In this document: positions 18,305-26,784 of the stretch, piece by piece
Layout: every line of letters starts with the position of its first letter
How positions within the stretch are numbered: the first letter of the stretch is position 1
NCBI GenBank assembly: GCA_040755095.1
Contig: JBFMBH010000017.1
Coordinates: forward strand, 1-44,319
Reading direction: 5' to 3'
Source of the DNA: Thermodesulfobacteriota bacterium
GTDB lineage: Bacteria > Desulfobacterota > Desulfobulbia > Desulfobulbales > JBFMBH01
Length of the DNA: 44,319 nucleotides
The notes under the pieces: generated by a model
What the model saw: only the letters and a program-made list of their open reading frames with translations
Database searches by the model: none
What the model was told of the DNA's origin: nothing
Made by a program: the position numbers and the translations under genes

Positions 18305-20716
18305 TCATCCTTCCGCCTTCATCCGCATGGGCAGCCGGACGGTGAAGACCGTCCCCTGACCCGGCTCACTGGCCACTGTGATCGCACCGCCATGGCTCTT
18401 GGTGACGATATCGTAGACGATGCTCAAGCCCAGGCCGGTCCCCTTGCCCACCTCCTTGGTGGTGAAGAACGGCTCGAAGATGCGACCGATGTGCTCTGCC
18501 GGGATGCCACAGCCGGTGTCGCGGATGGAGATCAGGGCGTCATCCCCCTCCTGCCAGGTGCGGACAGTAATCTCCCCCTTGCCGTTGATGGCCTGGGCCG
18601 CGTTCATCAGAAGGTTGAGGAAGACCTGATTGAGCCTTTGGGGAAAGCACTCCACCAGGGGTAGATCGCCGAAATCCCGCACCAGGGTTGCCTTGTATTT
18701 GAGCTCGTTCCAGGCAATGGTGATGGTGCTTTCCAGACAGGCGTTGAGATCGGCGAACTGGCGCTCCGCCCCGTCCAGACGGGCAAACCCCTTGAGATCG
18801 GTGGTGATCTTCCGGACCCGGTCCAGGCCCTCCTGGGTCTCCGCCAACAGGGCCGGCAGGTCGGTCAGGATCAGGGGAATCTTCAGCCGCTGCCGAGCAG
18901 CCGCCACCTGCTCCTGCCCCTCCGCGCTGCCGGCCGCCGCGACCATCTTCTCCTGCAGGCCCACCAGCTCGATCAACCGGTTGACATACTTGCCCAGGGA
19001 GGCCAGGTTGCTGGTGACAAAGCCGATGGGGTTGTTGATCTCGTGGGCGACACCGGCGGCCAGCTGGCCGATGGAGGCCATCTTTTCCCCTTGCAGCAGC
19101 TGGGCCTGGGTCTGCTTCAGGTCGTTGTAGGCCCTCTCCAGCTCCTGATTCTTGCCTTCCAGCATGTACATCATGTTGTTGAACTGCTCGCCGATGGCGG
19201 CGATGGGGTCGTCGACCACACTGCGGTAGTGGGTGCAGGCCATGCAGTTGCCCAGCTTGGCGGCAAATTCCCCCTGCGCCTTCCCCCGGCAAAAGGTGCC
19301 CGCCAGCTGCCAGCAGCGGACCGGCTCCCGGCCGTGGCAGGGGCAGTCGGTCCGGGAGCAGGCCAACCGTTGCCAGCAAGGCGTCAGATCCGGATTGACG
19401 AACCGGGTGTCGAAGCGGCCATCCTGGGCCACTTGCCGGATGAGAGTGGAGACCTGATCCAGGGCTCCCTGCAGGTTCTGGCGGTTGCCCTCGATCTGCC
19501 GGTTCTTCTCCTCCAGCTCCTGGCTGATCCGCTTGATCTCCGTGATGTCGTGGATGGTGACCACCCGCCCGGCCGGACCCTCCCGCAGCTCGGGCTGGAT
19601 GGGATAGAGACTCACGGCCAGCCAGCGCCCGCTGCCGGCATGGTAATGCTCCTGGCCCTGGGCGCCGGCAGGGTCCACGGCCAGCCCTTGCCGGGCGAGC
19701 AGCACCTGCCACCGCTCCCCCCAAATCTGCGCGACGGGCACCTCCACCAGCTCGGCGAAGGCCCGGTTGCAGCGCAGGATCCGGCCTTCGCTGTTGGCCA
19801 GGGCGACCATGTCCGCGATGCAGTCCACGGTCCCCTCCCACTCCCGCTTGGCCTTCTCCACCAGGGTGACCAGGGCCTGCAGGTCGGTGTGCCGGGCCAT
19901 GAGATCGTAGCGGGACTGCTCCAGGAGCCCCTTTTCCTCCTGCAGGGCGTTCTCCAGGCGCTTGCGGTCGGTGATGTCCCGGATGATCGAGGAGAAGAAG
20001 CGCTTGCCGCCCCAGCTCCATGCGGCCAGAGAGATCTCCACGGGCAGCTCGGCACCGCTCCGGTGTCGGCCGATGGTCTCCTGCACCCGGCCGCCGGCGG
20101 CCGCCGGCTCTGTAGCCTCCGCCTCCGGCACCGCCAGGGCCGCGGCCACGCCCTGGTGCTCCGGCAGCAGGCGATCGATGGGCTGTCCCACCAGCTCACC
20201 GGGGGCGTAGCCGAACATGCGACCCGCCGCCTGGTTGCAGTCCACGATGACCCCTGCTGCGTCGGTGGTGATCATCCCGTCCGGCGCCGACTCCATGATC
20301 CGGCGGAAGCGGATCTGGGACTCCTCCAGGGTGCGCACCAGGGCCTGGTTGTTCACCTCCCGGAGGGTCTCCACCACCGCGATCACAGCGCCGGTCTCAT
20401 CCCGCAGCGGCGCGGCCGAAACCTCGACGAAGCACGGCGCTTCCCCGGGCCGCGAGTGATCATGGACGATGCGCACCGCCTGCCCGGTGGCCGTCACCTC
20501 CTGCAGGGGACAGTGCTCGCCCAGGAGCTGGCAAGGCCGGTCCCGGCCATGGCTGATGGCATAGCAGAAGGCCTCGCCCTGGTCCAGGGCCGCAGCCGGG
20601 TACAGGCGGCGCGCCGCCTCGTTCATGAACAGCACCCGGAACCGGGGGTCGATGACCAGGACAGGATCGGCCATGGCGGCCAGGGCCTGCCAGCAGTGGT
20701 CATGGGTCAGGGGCAT
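18305..20716 (-). CDS. Triple-PAS sensor histidine kinase with cysteine-rich module
   Basis: 803 residues with no clear membrane helix, so probably cytosolic. PAS-1 (about 5-115) has a cysteine/histidine pattern ([13 protein letters not shown], then EHCPL) seen in many anaerobe PAS domains and possibly metal-binding. PAS-2 (about 135-245) and PAS-3 (about 285-390) follow. Residues about 447-500 carry the cysteine-rich module with the same spacing as the kinase at 11558-13762, then [14 protein letters not shown], the phosphoacceptor in AHEINNP near 555 and a HATPase domain with DTGCGIP. The open frame continues upstream to 21271, but that part is a shadow of the neighbouring gene. The start at 20716 overlaps the upstream stop by ten bases and gives a natural PAS N-terminus. 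Confidence 0.9.
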   Translation of the reverse strand: MPLTHDHCWQALAAMADPVLVIDPRFRVLFMNEAARRLYPAAALDQGEAFCYAISHGRDRPCQLLGEHCPLQEVTATGQAVRIVHDHSRPGEAPCFVEVSAAPLRDETGAVIAVVETLREVNNQALVRTLEESQIRFRRIMESAPDGMITTDAAGVIVDCNQAAGRMFGYAPGELVGQPIDRLLPEHQGVAAALAVPEAEATEPAAAGGRVQETIGRHRSGAELPVEISLAAWSWGGKRFFSSIIRDITDRKRLENALQEEKGLLEQSRYDLMARHTDLQALVTLVEKAKREWEGTVDCIADMVALANSEGRILRCNRAFAELVEVPVAQIWGERWQVLLARQGLAVDPAGAQGQEHYHAGSGRWLAVSLYPIQPELREGPAGRVVTIHDITEIKRISQELEEKNRQIEGNRQNLQGALDQVSTLIRQVAQDGRFDTRFVNPDLTPCWQRLACSRTDCPCHGREPVRCWQLAGTFCRGKAQGEFAAKLGNCMACTHYRSVVDDPIAAIGEQFNNMMYMLEGKNQELERAYNDLKQTQAQLLQGEKMASIGQLAAGVAHEINNPIGFVTSNLASLGKYVNRLIELVGLQEKMVAAAGSAEGQEQVAAARQRLKIPLILTDLPALLAETQEGLDRVRKITTDLKGFARLDGAERQFADLNACLESTITIAWNELKYKATLVRDFGDLPLVECFPQRLNQVFLNLLMNAAQAINGKGEITVRTWQEGDDALISIRDTGCGIPAEHIGRIFEPFFTTKEVGKGTGLGLSIVYDIVTKSHGGAITVASEPGQGTVFTVRLPMRMKAEG

Positions 20717-21420
20717 GAGTCGTTCTCGCAATAAGACGCAAAAAGGTACCGGAGCTCTTCCATGGCGTCCCGGATGACATAGGGCATCGCCTTGGCGTAC
20801 ATGTCCAGCAGGATGATGGCGTTCACCGAGGAGTCCGTTTCCGTGGCGGCCCGCAGGCGCTTGGCCAAGGCAGCGTTGACCGCCTGGATCTCCTGGTAGA
20901 GGGCGGCCAGCCCCGCGAAATCGTGGTCCGGCTCCTGGCCATCCCGGCGCCGGAAATACTGGGCCATGAGATACATGGAGGCCGCCCGGTAGGTCGTCTC
21001 CGCCTCGCTGGCCAGGGGCAGGTGGAAGCGGGCCATGGGCCGGAAGAAGGCGGTGCGCGGGCAGCCGGAGACGGCCAAGAGCAGGCCGGCCAGGGAGCCG
21101 ATCGCCCTTTGGGCCGTCGTCCCCTGGCTGATGCGCCGCTCCGGGGTGATGATCTCGACCTGCACCGGATCGTGGGAGGCGAGCCCACCGAAGCTCCGCA
21201 CCACCGGCAGCAGGGCCAGGGCCGCCGGACAGGCGGGAAGGGCGTCGCCGGCCAGCGGGCAATTGGGGCACTGGTGGAAGGCCAGGCCGGTCCAGACCGG
21301 CCAGGGCGGATCCGGCAGGCTGGAGAGAATCATGGTGTGCGGCTCGATGGCGATGGCCACCCGCACCTCCCGGCCTTCAGGCAGCAGGAACAGATACTGG
21401 TAGTCCAGGGACCGGTCCAC
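20707..21420 (-). CDS. Conserved-looking hypothetical protein between two kinases
   Basis: 237 residues from a GTG start with GAGGGG in front. I do not recognise a named family. The N-terminal third has a beta-strand-rich stretch (YQYLFLLPEGREVRVAIAIEP) and a cysteine cluster, HQCPNCPL followed by ACPAALALLP. The rest is mainly helical with conserved-looking segments such as GCPRTAFFRPMARFHLPLAS and TYRAASMYLMAQYFRR. It begins 12 bases after the heme kinase ends and overlaps the triple-PAS kinase, so it is firmly in the signalling operon. The CPxC-type cysteines suggest a metal site or a redox-sensitive site. A role as a small sensor or an accessory protein to the flanking kinases is inference. 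Confidence 0.75.
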   Translation of the reverse strand: MDRSLDYQYLFLLPEGREVRVAIAIEPHTMILSSLPDPPWPVWTGLAFHQCPNCPLAGDALPACPAALALLPVVRSFGGLASHDPVQVEIITPERRISQGTTAQRAIGSLAGLLLAVSGCPRTAFFRPMARFHLPLASEAETTYRAASMYLMAQYFRRRDGQEPDHDFAGLAALYQEIQAVNAALAKRLRAATETDSSVNAIILLDMYAKAMPYVIRDAMEELRYLFASYCENDSCP

Positions 21421-21431
21421 GACGCCCCTCT

Positions 21432-23123
21432 TCAGGCCTGCACCGGGAGCCGCACCGTGAAGGTGGTGCCGCTCCCCGGCTCGCTGGCCACCGTGATCTC
21501 GCCGCCATGCTGGCGGACGATGTCGTAGGAGATGGCCAACCCCAGGCCGGTGCCCTTCCCGGGCTCTTTGGTGGTAAAGAAGGGCTCGAAGATCCGGGCC
21601 TGGATCTCCGGCGCCATGCCGTGTCCGTTGTCGCTGACCGCCACCAGGATCTGATCCCCGTCGTGCCAGGAGCGGATCGTGATCTCGCCCTGCTCGGGAA
21701 TGGCCTGCACCGCGTTCATGATGAGATTGAGGAAGACCTGGTTGAGCTGGCCGAGATTGCAGCGGGTGAAGGGCAGCGGCCCCAGCTCCTTCTGGACCGT
21801 GGCCTTGTACTTGAGCTCGTGCCAGACGATGTTGAGGGTGCTGGCGAGGCCGGCGTTGACATCCGCCAACCGGCTGTCGCCGTCCTCCCTCCGGGCGAAC
21901 TGCTTCATGTTGAGGACGATGTTCTTGATCCGCTGCGTCCCTTCCAGGGACTCCGCCACCAGGGACTCCAGATCAGCCAGGATGGCATCGATCTTCAGGC
22001 GCGCCCGCAGGGCCGGCAGCTCGGCCTGCCGCTCCGGATCGGCACCGGCGGCCAGGAATTCCTGCACCCGGCCAGCATACTTGTGCAGGATCTGGAGGTT
22101 GCTCATGACAAAGCTGTTGGGGTTGTTGATCTCATGGGCGATACCGGCCGCCAGCACCCCCACCGCCGCCATCTTCTCGTTCTGGACCAGAAGGGACTGG
22201 GATTGCTTGAGGTCGGCGCAGGCCCGGGCCAGCTCCGCATTGGCGGTCTCCAGCCCCTGTTGCGCCTGCTCCCGCTGCGCCAGCTCCTCGCGCCACTGGG
22301 CAGTCCGCTCCGCCACCGTCGCCTCCAGCAGCGCCTGCTGCTCGAGGAGCGCCGCCTCCGCCACCTGGCGTCGTCCCTCCTCCCGGCGCGCCCGGCGCCA
22401 GGCCAGGCCCATGCCGGCAAAGCCCGCCAGCCAGAGCCCGCCATGGGACAAAACCAGGGCCTCCATATGCTGCCGGGAGCTGGCCAGATAGCGCTCCAGG
22501 GGAACCACGGTGCTGATCCCGCCCCGGACCTCACCCACCTCCACCCCGGTGTCGGCATGGCACTTGAGGCAGGCCTCTTCCATGCGCATCGGCAACATCA
22601 ACCGGATGGCCGGCCGGCCCTCGACATCACCGACAGCCACCGCCTCGCTGGCACCACGCGAAAAGGCGACCAGAGCCTGCCGCTCCCAGGGATCCGGGGC
22701 ATTGTCCGGGTTCCGGGGCACCAGGCTGGTGATGTGGCCGCGTCCGCCGCTCTGGTGGCCGTAGGTTTCCATCACCTGTCTCAGCACATAGGCGGGGTTC
22801 ATGAGGGTGAGAGCCTGGCCATCGGAAGTGACCACATCCCGTCCCGGACCGGCCAGAAAGGGGTTGGGCGGCGTCTCTGCGCCCGGCCTGACATAGACGC
22901 CGCCGCGGGAAGCCACCCAGCGGCGCAGAGCGAGATCCTTGTTGATGATGGTTTCCGCCTCGATGCGGGCATGGCGCCCGGCCTCCGCCCGCTCCTCGGC
23001 CAGATTCCAGGCCAGCGCCCCGGCGATGCCGACGGTCCACAGGAGCAGGGCCCCGGCGATGGTGCGGCTGACGCCCGGGGACCGGGCAAGATGCGTTGGC
23101 TTGGGGGGCGGCAGGGAGGTCAT
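21432..23123 (-). CDS. Heme-c sensor histidine kinase with Tll0287-like (DUF3365) domain
   Basis: 563 residues. A transmembrane helix (about 20-40) is followed by a periplasmic domain matching the Tll0287-like/DUF3365 family: [39 protein letters not shown] and, near residue 184, the heme-c motif CLKCH. A second helix (about 225-245), a coiled coil, AHEINNP near 328 and a HATPase domain ([30 protein letters not shown]) follow. It probably senses redox state or a ligand at a covalently bound heme outside the membrane. The start at 23123 puts the first helix near the N-terminus; the open frame to 23300 adds a proline-rich segment with no start signal. It is the first gene of the - strand signalling run. 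Confidence 0.9.
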   Translation of the reverse strand: MTSLPPPKPTHLARSPGVSRTIAGALLLWTVGIAGALAWNLAEERAEAGRHARIEAETIINKDLALRRWVASRGGVYVRPGAETPPNPFLAGPGRDVVTSDGQALTLMNPAYVLRQVMETYGHQSGGRGHITSLVPRNPDNAPDPWERQALVAFSRGASEAVAVGDVEGRPAIRLMLPMRMEEACLKCHADTGVEVGEVRGGISTVVPLERYLASSRQHMEALVLSHGGLWLAGFAGMGLAWRRARREEGRRQVAEAALLEQQALLEATVAERTAQWREELAQREQAQQGLETANAELARACADLKQSQSLLVQNEKMAAVGVLAAGIAHEINNPNSFVMSNLQILHKYAGRVQEFLAAGADPERQAELPALRARLKIDAILADLESLVAESLEGTQRIKNIVLNMKQFARREDGDSRLADVNAGLASTLNIVWHELKYKATVQKELGPLPFTRCNLGQLNQVFLNLIMNAVQAIPEQGEITIRSWHDGDQILVAVSDNGHGMAPEIQARIFEPFFTTKEPGKGTGLGLAISYDIVRQHGGEITVASEPGSGTTFTVRLPVQA

Positions 23124-23338
23124 GGCCTCATGGGGAGGAGCGGGAAGAGGGGGGGGCAGGATCACCTTGACCGTCGCAGCAGGCCGGCCCGGACCTCCGC
23201 CTGGCTTCCACGCCCACCTTCCATCATACCGCAGGCCATTTCCGATGCCTACCCCTGTCACCTCCCACCGCCAGCATCCGGGAGCGGCAGGAATGTTCAT
23301 GGCCGAAAACCCGGAAGAAGGGACGGCCCGCGGCGGGC

Positions 23339-24067
23339 TCAGGCCGGCGGGCCGACGGTGACCAGATAGAGCACCGTCTCCTCCTGGCCATCGAGGCCCA
23401 GGAGCTGGTTGAGCTCGTCGTCGCAGAAGGCGCCCACCGGGCAGGCGGCAAGCCCCAGGGCCTCGGCGGCCAGGAGCAGGTTTTGCGCCAGGTGGCCGGC
23501 ATCCAGCCAGATGTAGCGCAGGCCCCGATCCCCGTACTTGGCCATGGTCCGGCGCAGGCGGGCCGACCAGACCACGGTGACCGCGGCGCCCATGGCCATG
23601 GTCTGCCCGAGAAGAGCGGACAGGAGCGGCTCCCGTACCGGACCCTCAGCCAGGATCTCCAGGGCAAAGGCCGCCACATCCAGATGGGCGATGGCGGGCG
23701 CCACATCCTCCACCCGGTGGCACAGGCAGTAGGTCTCGATGGGATGGAGCGCCCCGGCGGAGGGCGCTGCCCGCAGCTCCGGCCGGCGGGAGGGATCGGT
23801 AAGCCCCTGGCTGGCCCACAGCAGGATCGCCAGCTCGCTCAGGGTCACGGGCCGCGTACCGTAGCGCCGCCGGGAGCGGCGGTGGGCCAGGATCTGCCAG
23901 AGATCGGCCGGCGGCGGCTGCGGCGCCGGCAGAGCCAGGCGGCGGCTGCCGGGGCAGGTCTTCACTGCCGGCACCGGCGCGATGGCCAGCCTCTCCCCCG
24001 ACCCCCGGCGGCTCAGGTTGGTGGCTGCGAGGAAGCGGACGCCCAGACTTTTCGCCAGATCCGGCAT
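23339..24067 (-). CDS. SagB/ThcOx-type nitroreductase-family oxidoreductase
   Basis: 242 residues of the FMN-dependent SagB-type dehydrogenase family. Family marks are RRSRRRYGTRPVTLSELAIL, the segment RAAPSAGALHPIETYC, and DAGHLAQNLLLAAEALGLAACPVGAFCDDELN. In peptide-toxin loci, SagB oxidises azolines to azoles with SagC/SagD partners. Neither a YcaO protein nor a precursor peptide is visible here, so this is more likely a stand-alone member acting on an unknown substrate. It lies 24 bases after a carboxymuconolactone-decarboxylase-like gene and is probably co-transcribed with it. Confidence 0.88.
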   Translation of the reverse strand: MPDLAKSLGVRFLAATNLSRRGSGERLAIAPVPAVKTCPGSRRLALPAPQPPPADLWQILAHRRSRRRYGTRPVTLSELAILLWASQGLTDPSRRPELRAAPSAGALHPIETYCLCHRVEDVAPAIAHLDVAAFALEILAEGPVREPLLSALLGQTMAMGAAVTVVWSARLRRTMAKYGDRGLRYIWLDAGHLAQNLLLAAEALGLAACPVGAFCDDELNQLLGLDGQEETVLYLVTVGPPA

Positions 24068-24091
24068 CGTGCCCTCCCTTGACGCCGCTTC

Positions 24092-24421
24092 TCAGCGCTG
24101 ATTGCGGCCGACGACGTCGTTGATCCAGGAAAAGCCGGCCGCGGCGTTGGGAAAGCCCACCGTGCTGATCAGCAGGTTCACCACCTGGAAGATAGCCTCC
24201 GGACTGGCGCCGGCGGCCAGGGCCCGGCGGGTGTGGGAATGGACCGCCCCCTGGCTGCGGATGGCAATGGCTGCCGCCAGCTGCACGAGATGGCTGGTCA
24301 CCTCGTCCAGAGGGCCGCTGGCACGGGCCAGCCGGGCTCCCTCCTCGTAGGCCGCGAACATGTCGGCGAATCGGGCCTGGAACTGGCGGAAGTTCTCGGG
24401 GGGCGCGGGGTCCTGGTCCAT
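24092..24421 (-). CDS. Carboxymuconolactone decarboxylase (AhpD-like) family protein
   Basis: 109 residues, all helical. The core matches the CMD/AhpD fold: SHLVQLAAAIAIRSQGAVHSHTRRALAAGASPEAIFQVVNLLI. The position that holds the redox CxxC in AhpD-type members reads QGAV here, with no cysteine at all, so thiol peroxidase-type chemistry is unlikely. The start at 24421 has AGGAG about eight bases ahead; an upstream ATG at 24454 lacks this. Paired with the SagB-type gene; the joint function is unknown. Confidence 0.85.
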   Translation of the reverse strand: MDQDPAPPENFRQFQARFADMFAAYEEGARLARASGPLDEVTSHLVQLAAAIAIRSQGAVHSHTRRALAAGASPEAIFQVVNLLISTVGFPNAAAGFSWINDVVGRNQR

Positions 24422-24540
24422 GGGGCAGTCTCCTGGCAGCAAGGGTTGAAGCAAATGGGCTGATGCGCCCTGCCGTCCCGAGGATAGAATCCGGCCGCCG
24501 GCCCTGTCAAACCCTTTCGCCCGCGCGCGCCAAGGCCCTG

Positions 24541-24650
24541 CTCGGGGTCGGGGTCGTTATCGGGATCGGGGCCGATCTTTTGGGGCTGCGGGGAAGGCCG
24601 GAAAAGGCGGAAAGGACGATCCCGCTTCCGATTCCGACCCCGACCCCGAG
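24541..24650. repeat. Inverted repeat of degenerate CGGGGT/CGGGAT hexamers
   Basis: The left arm starts CTCGGGGTCGGGGTCG and continues with TATCGGGATCGGG. The right arm, read on the opposite strand, starts identically over 16 bases and continues with degenerate hexamers. The arms are about 45 bases apart and can fold into a large hairpin. A related hexamer-rich tract lies at 42655-42852. Confidence 0.6.
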
Positions 24651-24723
24651 GGCAGACCGGTCGCCGATCCTCTTTGGCAAAACCGGCGTTTGGTGGTATA
24701 TGTCCGTCCACACTGGCAGCCGA

Positions 24724-24754
24724 TTGCTGCCCAGACGCTTCTACCTTATATAAA
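24724..24754 (+). promoter_or_regulatory. Candidate promoter for the DAHP synthase gene
   Basis: TTGCTG (24724-24729) and TATATA/TATAAA (24747-24754) are 17-19 bp apart. The AT-rich patch is conspicuous in such a GC-rich region. The start codon lies about 30 bases further on. Both boxes are imperfect, so this is a proposal. Confidence 0.4.
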
Positions 24755-24784
24755 GAGCCCGCTCAGGCTCAGGAATCTGCCCCC

Positions 24785-25903
24785 ATGATCATCATCTTGA
24801 AGCCCCACATCGATCCCGACAGCCCGGAGGCCAACCAGGTCTTCGACTTTCTGCGCCATTTCCCCCAGGTCCGGACCCAGCGCTCGGTCATCCATGGGGC
24901 CAGCCGCTCGGTGACCGAGATCTATGTCATCGGCTCCACCCACGACGTGCCCACCGAGCCCCTGGAGCGCATGGTGGGGGTGGAGCGCGTGGTGCGCATC
25001 TCCAGCAAATACCGCCAGATTGGCCGCCACGGCGTTGACCTGCGGGATCTCGGCTTCGAGTACAACGGCGTCTCGTTCAGCCAGGACAACCTGCACATCT
25101 TCATGGGCCTGTGTGCCGTGGACAACCCGGCCAACGTCGAGGCGGTATTCCGCTCCCTCAAGGAGCATGGGATCGCCACCGCCCGCATGGGTGCCTACAA
25201 GCCCCGCACCAGCCCCTACGACTTCCAGGGCCACGGCCGGGAGTGCCTGCCCTATGTCTTCGAGCTGGCCGGGAAATACGGCATCAAGGTGCTGGCCCTG
25301 GAGGTGCTGCGGGCGGTGCACATCGAGGAGATCAAAGAGGCACTGGAGGCGGCCGGCCGGCCCACCGGCATCATGCTCCAGGTGGGCACCCGGAACGCCC
25401 AGAACTTCGAGCTCCTGAAAGCGGTGGGCTCACAGGCGGAATTCCCGGTCCTCTACAAGCGGGGTATGGGACTCACCATCGAGGACTCCCTGAATGCCTG
25501 CGAGTACATCGCCAGCTCCGGCAACCGGCAGATCATCTTCTGCCTGCGGGGTGTCAAGACCCAGCTCGGCGAGCCCCACCGCAACCTGGTGGACTTTGCC
25601 CACGTGCCGGTGGTCAAAAGGCTGACCCGCCTGCCGGTGGCGGTGGATCCCACCCACTCGGTAGGTATCAAAGAGATCGCGCCGGATTGCCTGCCGGACA
25701 TCTTCCACGCTGCAGCGCAAGGGGTGATCGCCGGTGCCAACATGATCCTGGTGGAATGCCACCCCGAGCCCAAACGGGCCTTGTGCGACGGCCCCCAGGC
25801 CCTGACCATGAACGAGATCGGTCACTTCGTGGCTGATGTGGCCATCTGCCGCAAGGCTTATGAAGAGCGGGCGGCCCTGGCCAGGCAGGAGATCAGCCGC
25901 TAG
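24785..25903 (+). CDS. aroF: DAHP synthase-family enzyme (type I beta), first step of the shikimate pathway
   Basis: 372 residues. Predicted to condense phosphoenolpyruvate with erythrose 4-phosphate to DAHP in aromatic amino acid synthesis. An N-terminal ferredoxin-like regulatory region (MIIILKPHID...VTEIYVIG) precedes the TIM barrel. Barrel motifs include RMGAYKPRTSPYDFQGHG, QVGTRNAQNFELLKAVG, VLYKRGMG, VAVDPTHSVG and VECHPEPKRALCDGPQAL. Several differ from the usual forms (for example DPTHSVG where DPSHGTG is common), so it is a divergent member and a related aldolase role cannot be excluded. The start was chosen at MIIILKP, which matches the family N-terminus. The MBL-fold gene begins 21 bases after it. 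Confidence 0.85.
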   Translation: MIIILKPHIDPDSPEANQVFDFLRHFPQVRTQRSVIHGASRSVTEIYVIGSTHDVPTEPLERMVGVERVVRISSKYRQIGRHGVDLRDLGFEYNGVSFSQDNLHIFMGLCAVDNPANVEAVFRSLKEHGIATARMGAYKPRTSPYDFQGHGRECLPYVFELAGKYGIKVLALEVLRAVHIEEIKEALEAAGRPTGIMLQVGTRNAQNFELLKAVGSQAEFPVLYKRGMGLTIEDSLNACEYIASSGNRQIIFCLRGVKTQLGEPHRNLVDFAHVPVVKRLTRLPVAVDPTHSVGIKEIAPDCLPDIFHAAAQGVIAGANMILVECHPEPKRALCDGPQALTMNEIGHFVADVAICRKAYEERAALARQEISR

Positions 25904-25924
25904 CGGCGGCCAGGAAGAACGACG

Positions 25925-26722
25925 GTGCAGATCCTTTTCCTTGGAGTCGGTGAGGCCTGTGACGAACGGGAGGGGAACACCGCCCTCCTGGTGCGGAGCA
26001 GCCCCCAAAGCCCGGCCGGCTTGGCCCTCCTGGACTGCGGCTTCACCGCTGCCCACCGCTTCTTCGCCTTCTGTGCCGACCGGGATGCCCTGGAGCTGGT
26101 CTGGCTGTCCCACTTCCACGGCGACCACTTCTTCGGCCTGCCCCTTCTCCTGCTCCGGCTGTGGGAGGAGGGCCGGCGCCGGCCGCTCGTTGTCTGCGGC
26201 CCCCCCGGCGTGGAGCGGGTTGTCCCCCAGGCCTTCGAGCTCGCCTACCCGGGCCTCTTGCCCCGGCTGGGCTTCCCCCTGCAGCTGACCCCGATTCCGG
26301 ACGGCGGTGCCATGTGCCTGGCCGGCTTTACGCTGGCGACCGCTGCCAGCGAGCATTCCGCCATGAACCTGGCCCTGCGCCTGGACGACGGCCACCAGGC
26401 CATCTACTACAGCGGCGACGGCCGCCCCAATGCGGCCTGTCTCGCCCTGGCCCGGGGCTGCCAGCTGATCGTCCACGAGGCCTTTGCCCTCCAGGATCCC
26501 CCGGCCGGCCACGGCAGCGTCACCGGCGCCCTGGATTTTGCCCGCCAGGCCGGGGCCAGGATCTGCGCCCTGGTCCACCTCGCCCGGCACAGCCGCCGCC
26601 AGCGCCATGCCCTGACCGCCTTGACCACCTCGACCGGCGATCTTGCGGTTCTGCTGCCGGCCACGAACGACCTCCTCACCCTGCCCGGTGGCTTCCTGCG
26701 CTCGGCCGAGCCCTGCTGCTGA
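25925..26722 (+). CDS. Metallo-beta-lactamase-fold hydrolase, RNase Z-like
   Basis: 265 residues from a GTG start with AGGAAG in front. The metal-binding HFHGDHFFG sits near residue 64, followed by further ligand-type residues in SEHSAMN, the Asp of YYSGDGRPN and the His of IVHEAF and LVHLAR. The N-terminus (MQILFLGVGEA...GNTALLV) is typical of the RNase Z/PhnP/arylsulfatase-like branch. The substrate is unknown; it could be a nuclease or a phosphodiesterase. Placement between a DAHP synthase and thiazole-synthesis genes suggests co-expression but does not reveal its substrate. Confidence 0.85.
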   Translation: MQILFLGVGEACDEREGNTALLVRSSPQSPAGLALLDCGFTAAHRFFAFCADRDALELVWLSHFHGDHFFGLPLLLLRLWEEGRRRPLVVCGPPGVERVVPQAFELAYPGLLPRLGFPLQLTPIPDGGAMCLAGFTLATAASEHSAMNLALRLDDGHQAIYYSGDGRPNAACLALARGCQLIVHEAFALQDPPAGHGSVTGALDFARQAGARICALVHLARHSRRQRHALTALTTSTGDLAVLLPATNDLLTLPGGFLRSAEPCC

Positions 26723-26784
26723 TGCCGGCGCGCCAGCGGGGAAAACCGCTACCCCAGGCCGGCTGGTTACGGTAAGATTGGACG

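Larger units (their letters stand above)
24422..24784. other. Intergenic region with CCGATC-type repeat and aroF promoter
   Basis: This region lies between the divergent CMD-like gene and the DAHP synthase gene. It contains a GC-rich inverted repeat (24541-24650) and a candidate promoter (24724-24754), both listed separately. I see no credible gene. Confidence 0.55.

Noticed and set aside
20717-21271. N-terminal extension of the triple-PAS kinase to 988 residues
   Set aside because: The extra 185 residues are Gly/Pro/Arg-rich and lie over the neighbouring gene in another frame; the PAS domain begins naturally at the ATG at 20716.
23223-23228. TATGAT-like -10 box on the - strand ahead of the heme-kinase operon
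   Set aside because: No acceptable -35 element lies 15-19 bp upstream, so a promoter call is not supported.
25904-26784. Looked for a TPP riboswitch ahead of the thi genes
   Set aside because: No CTGAGA box or other conserved THI-box elements are visible before the MBL-fold gene, thiF or aroF; the genes are too tightly packed.
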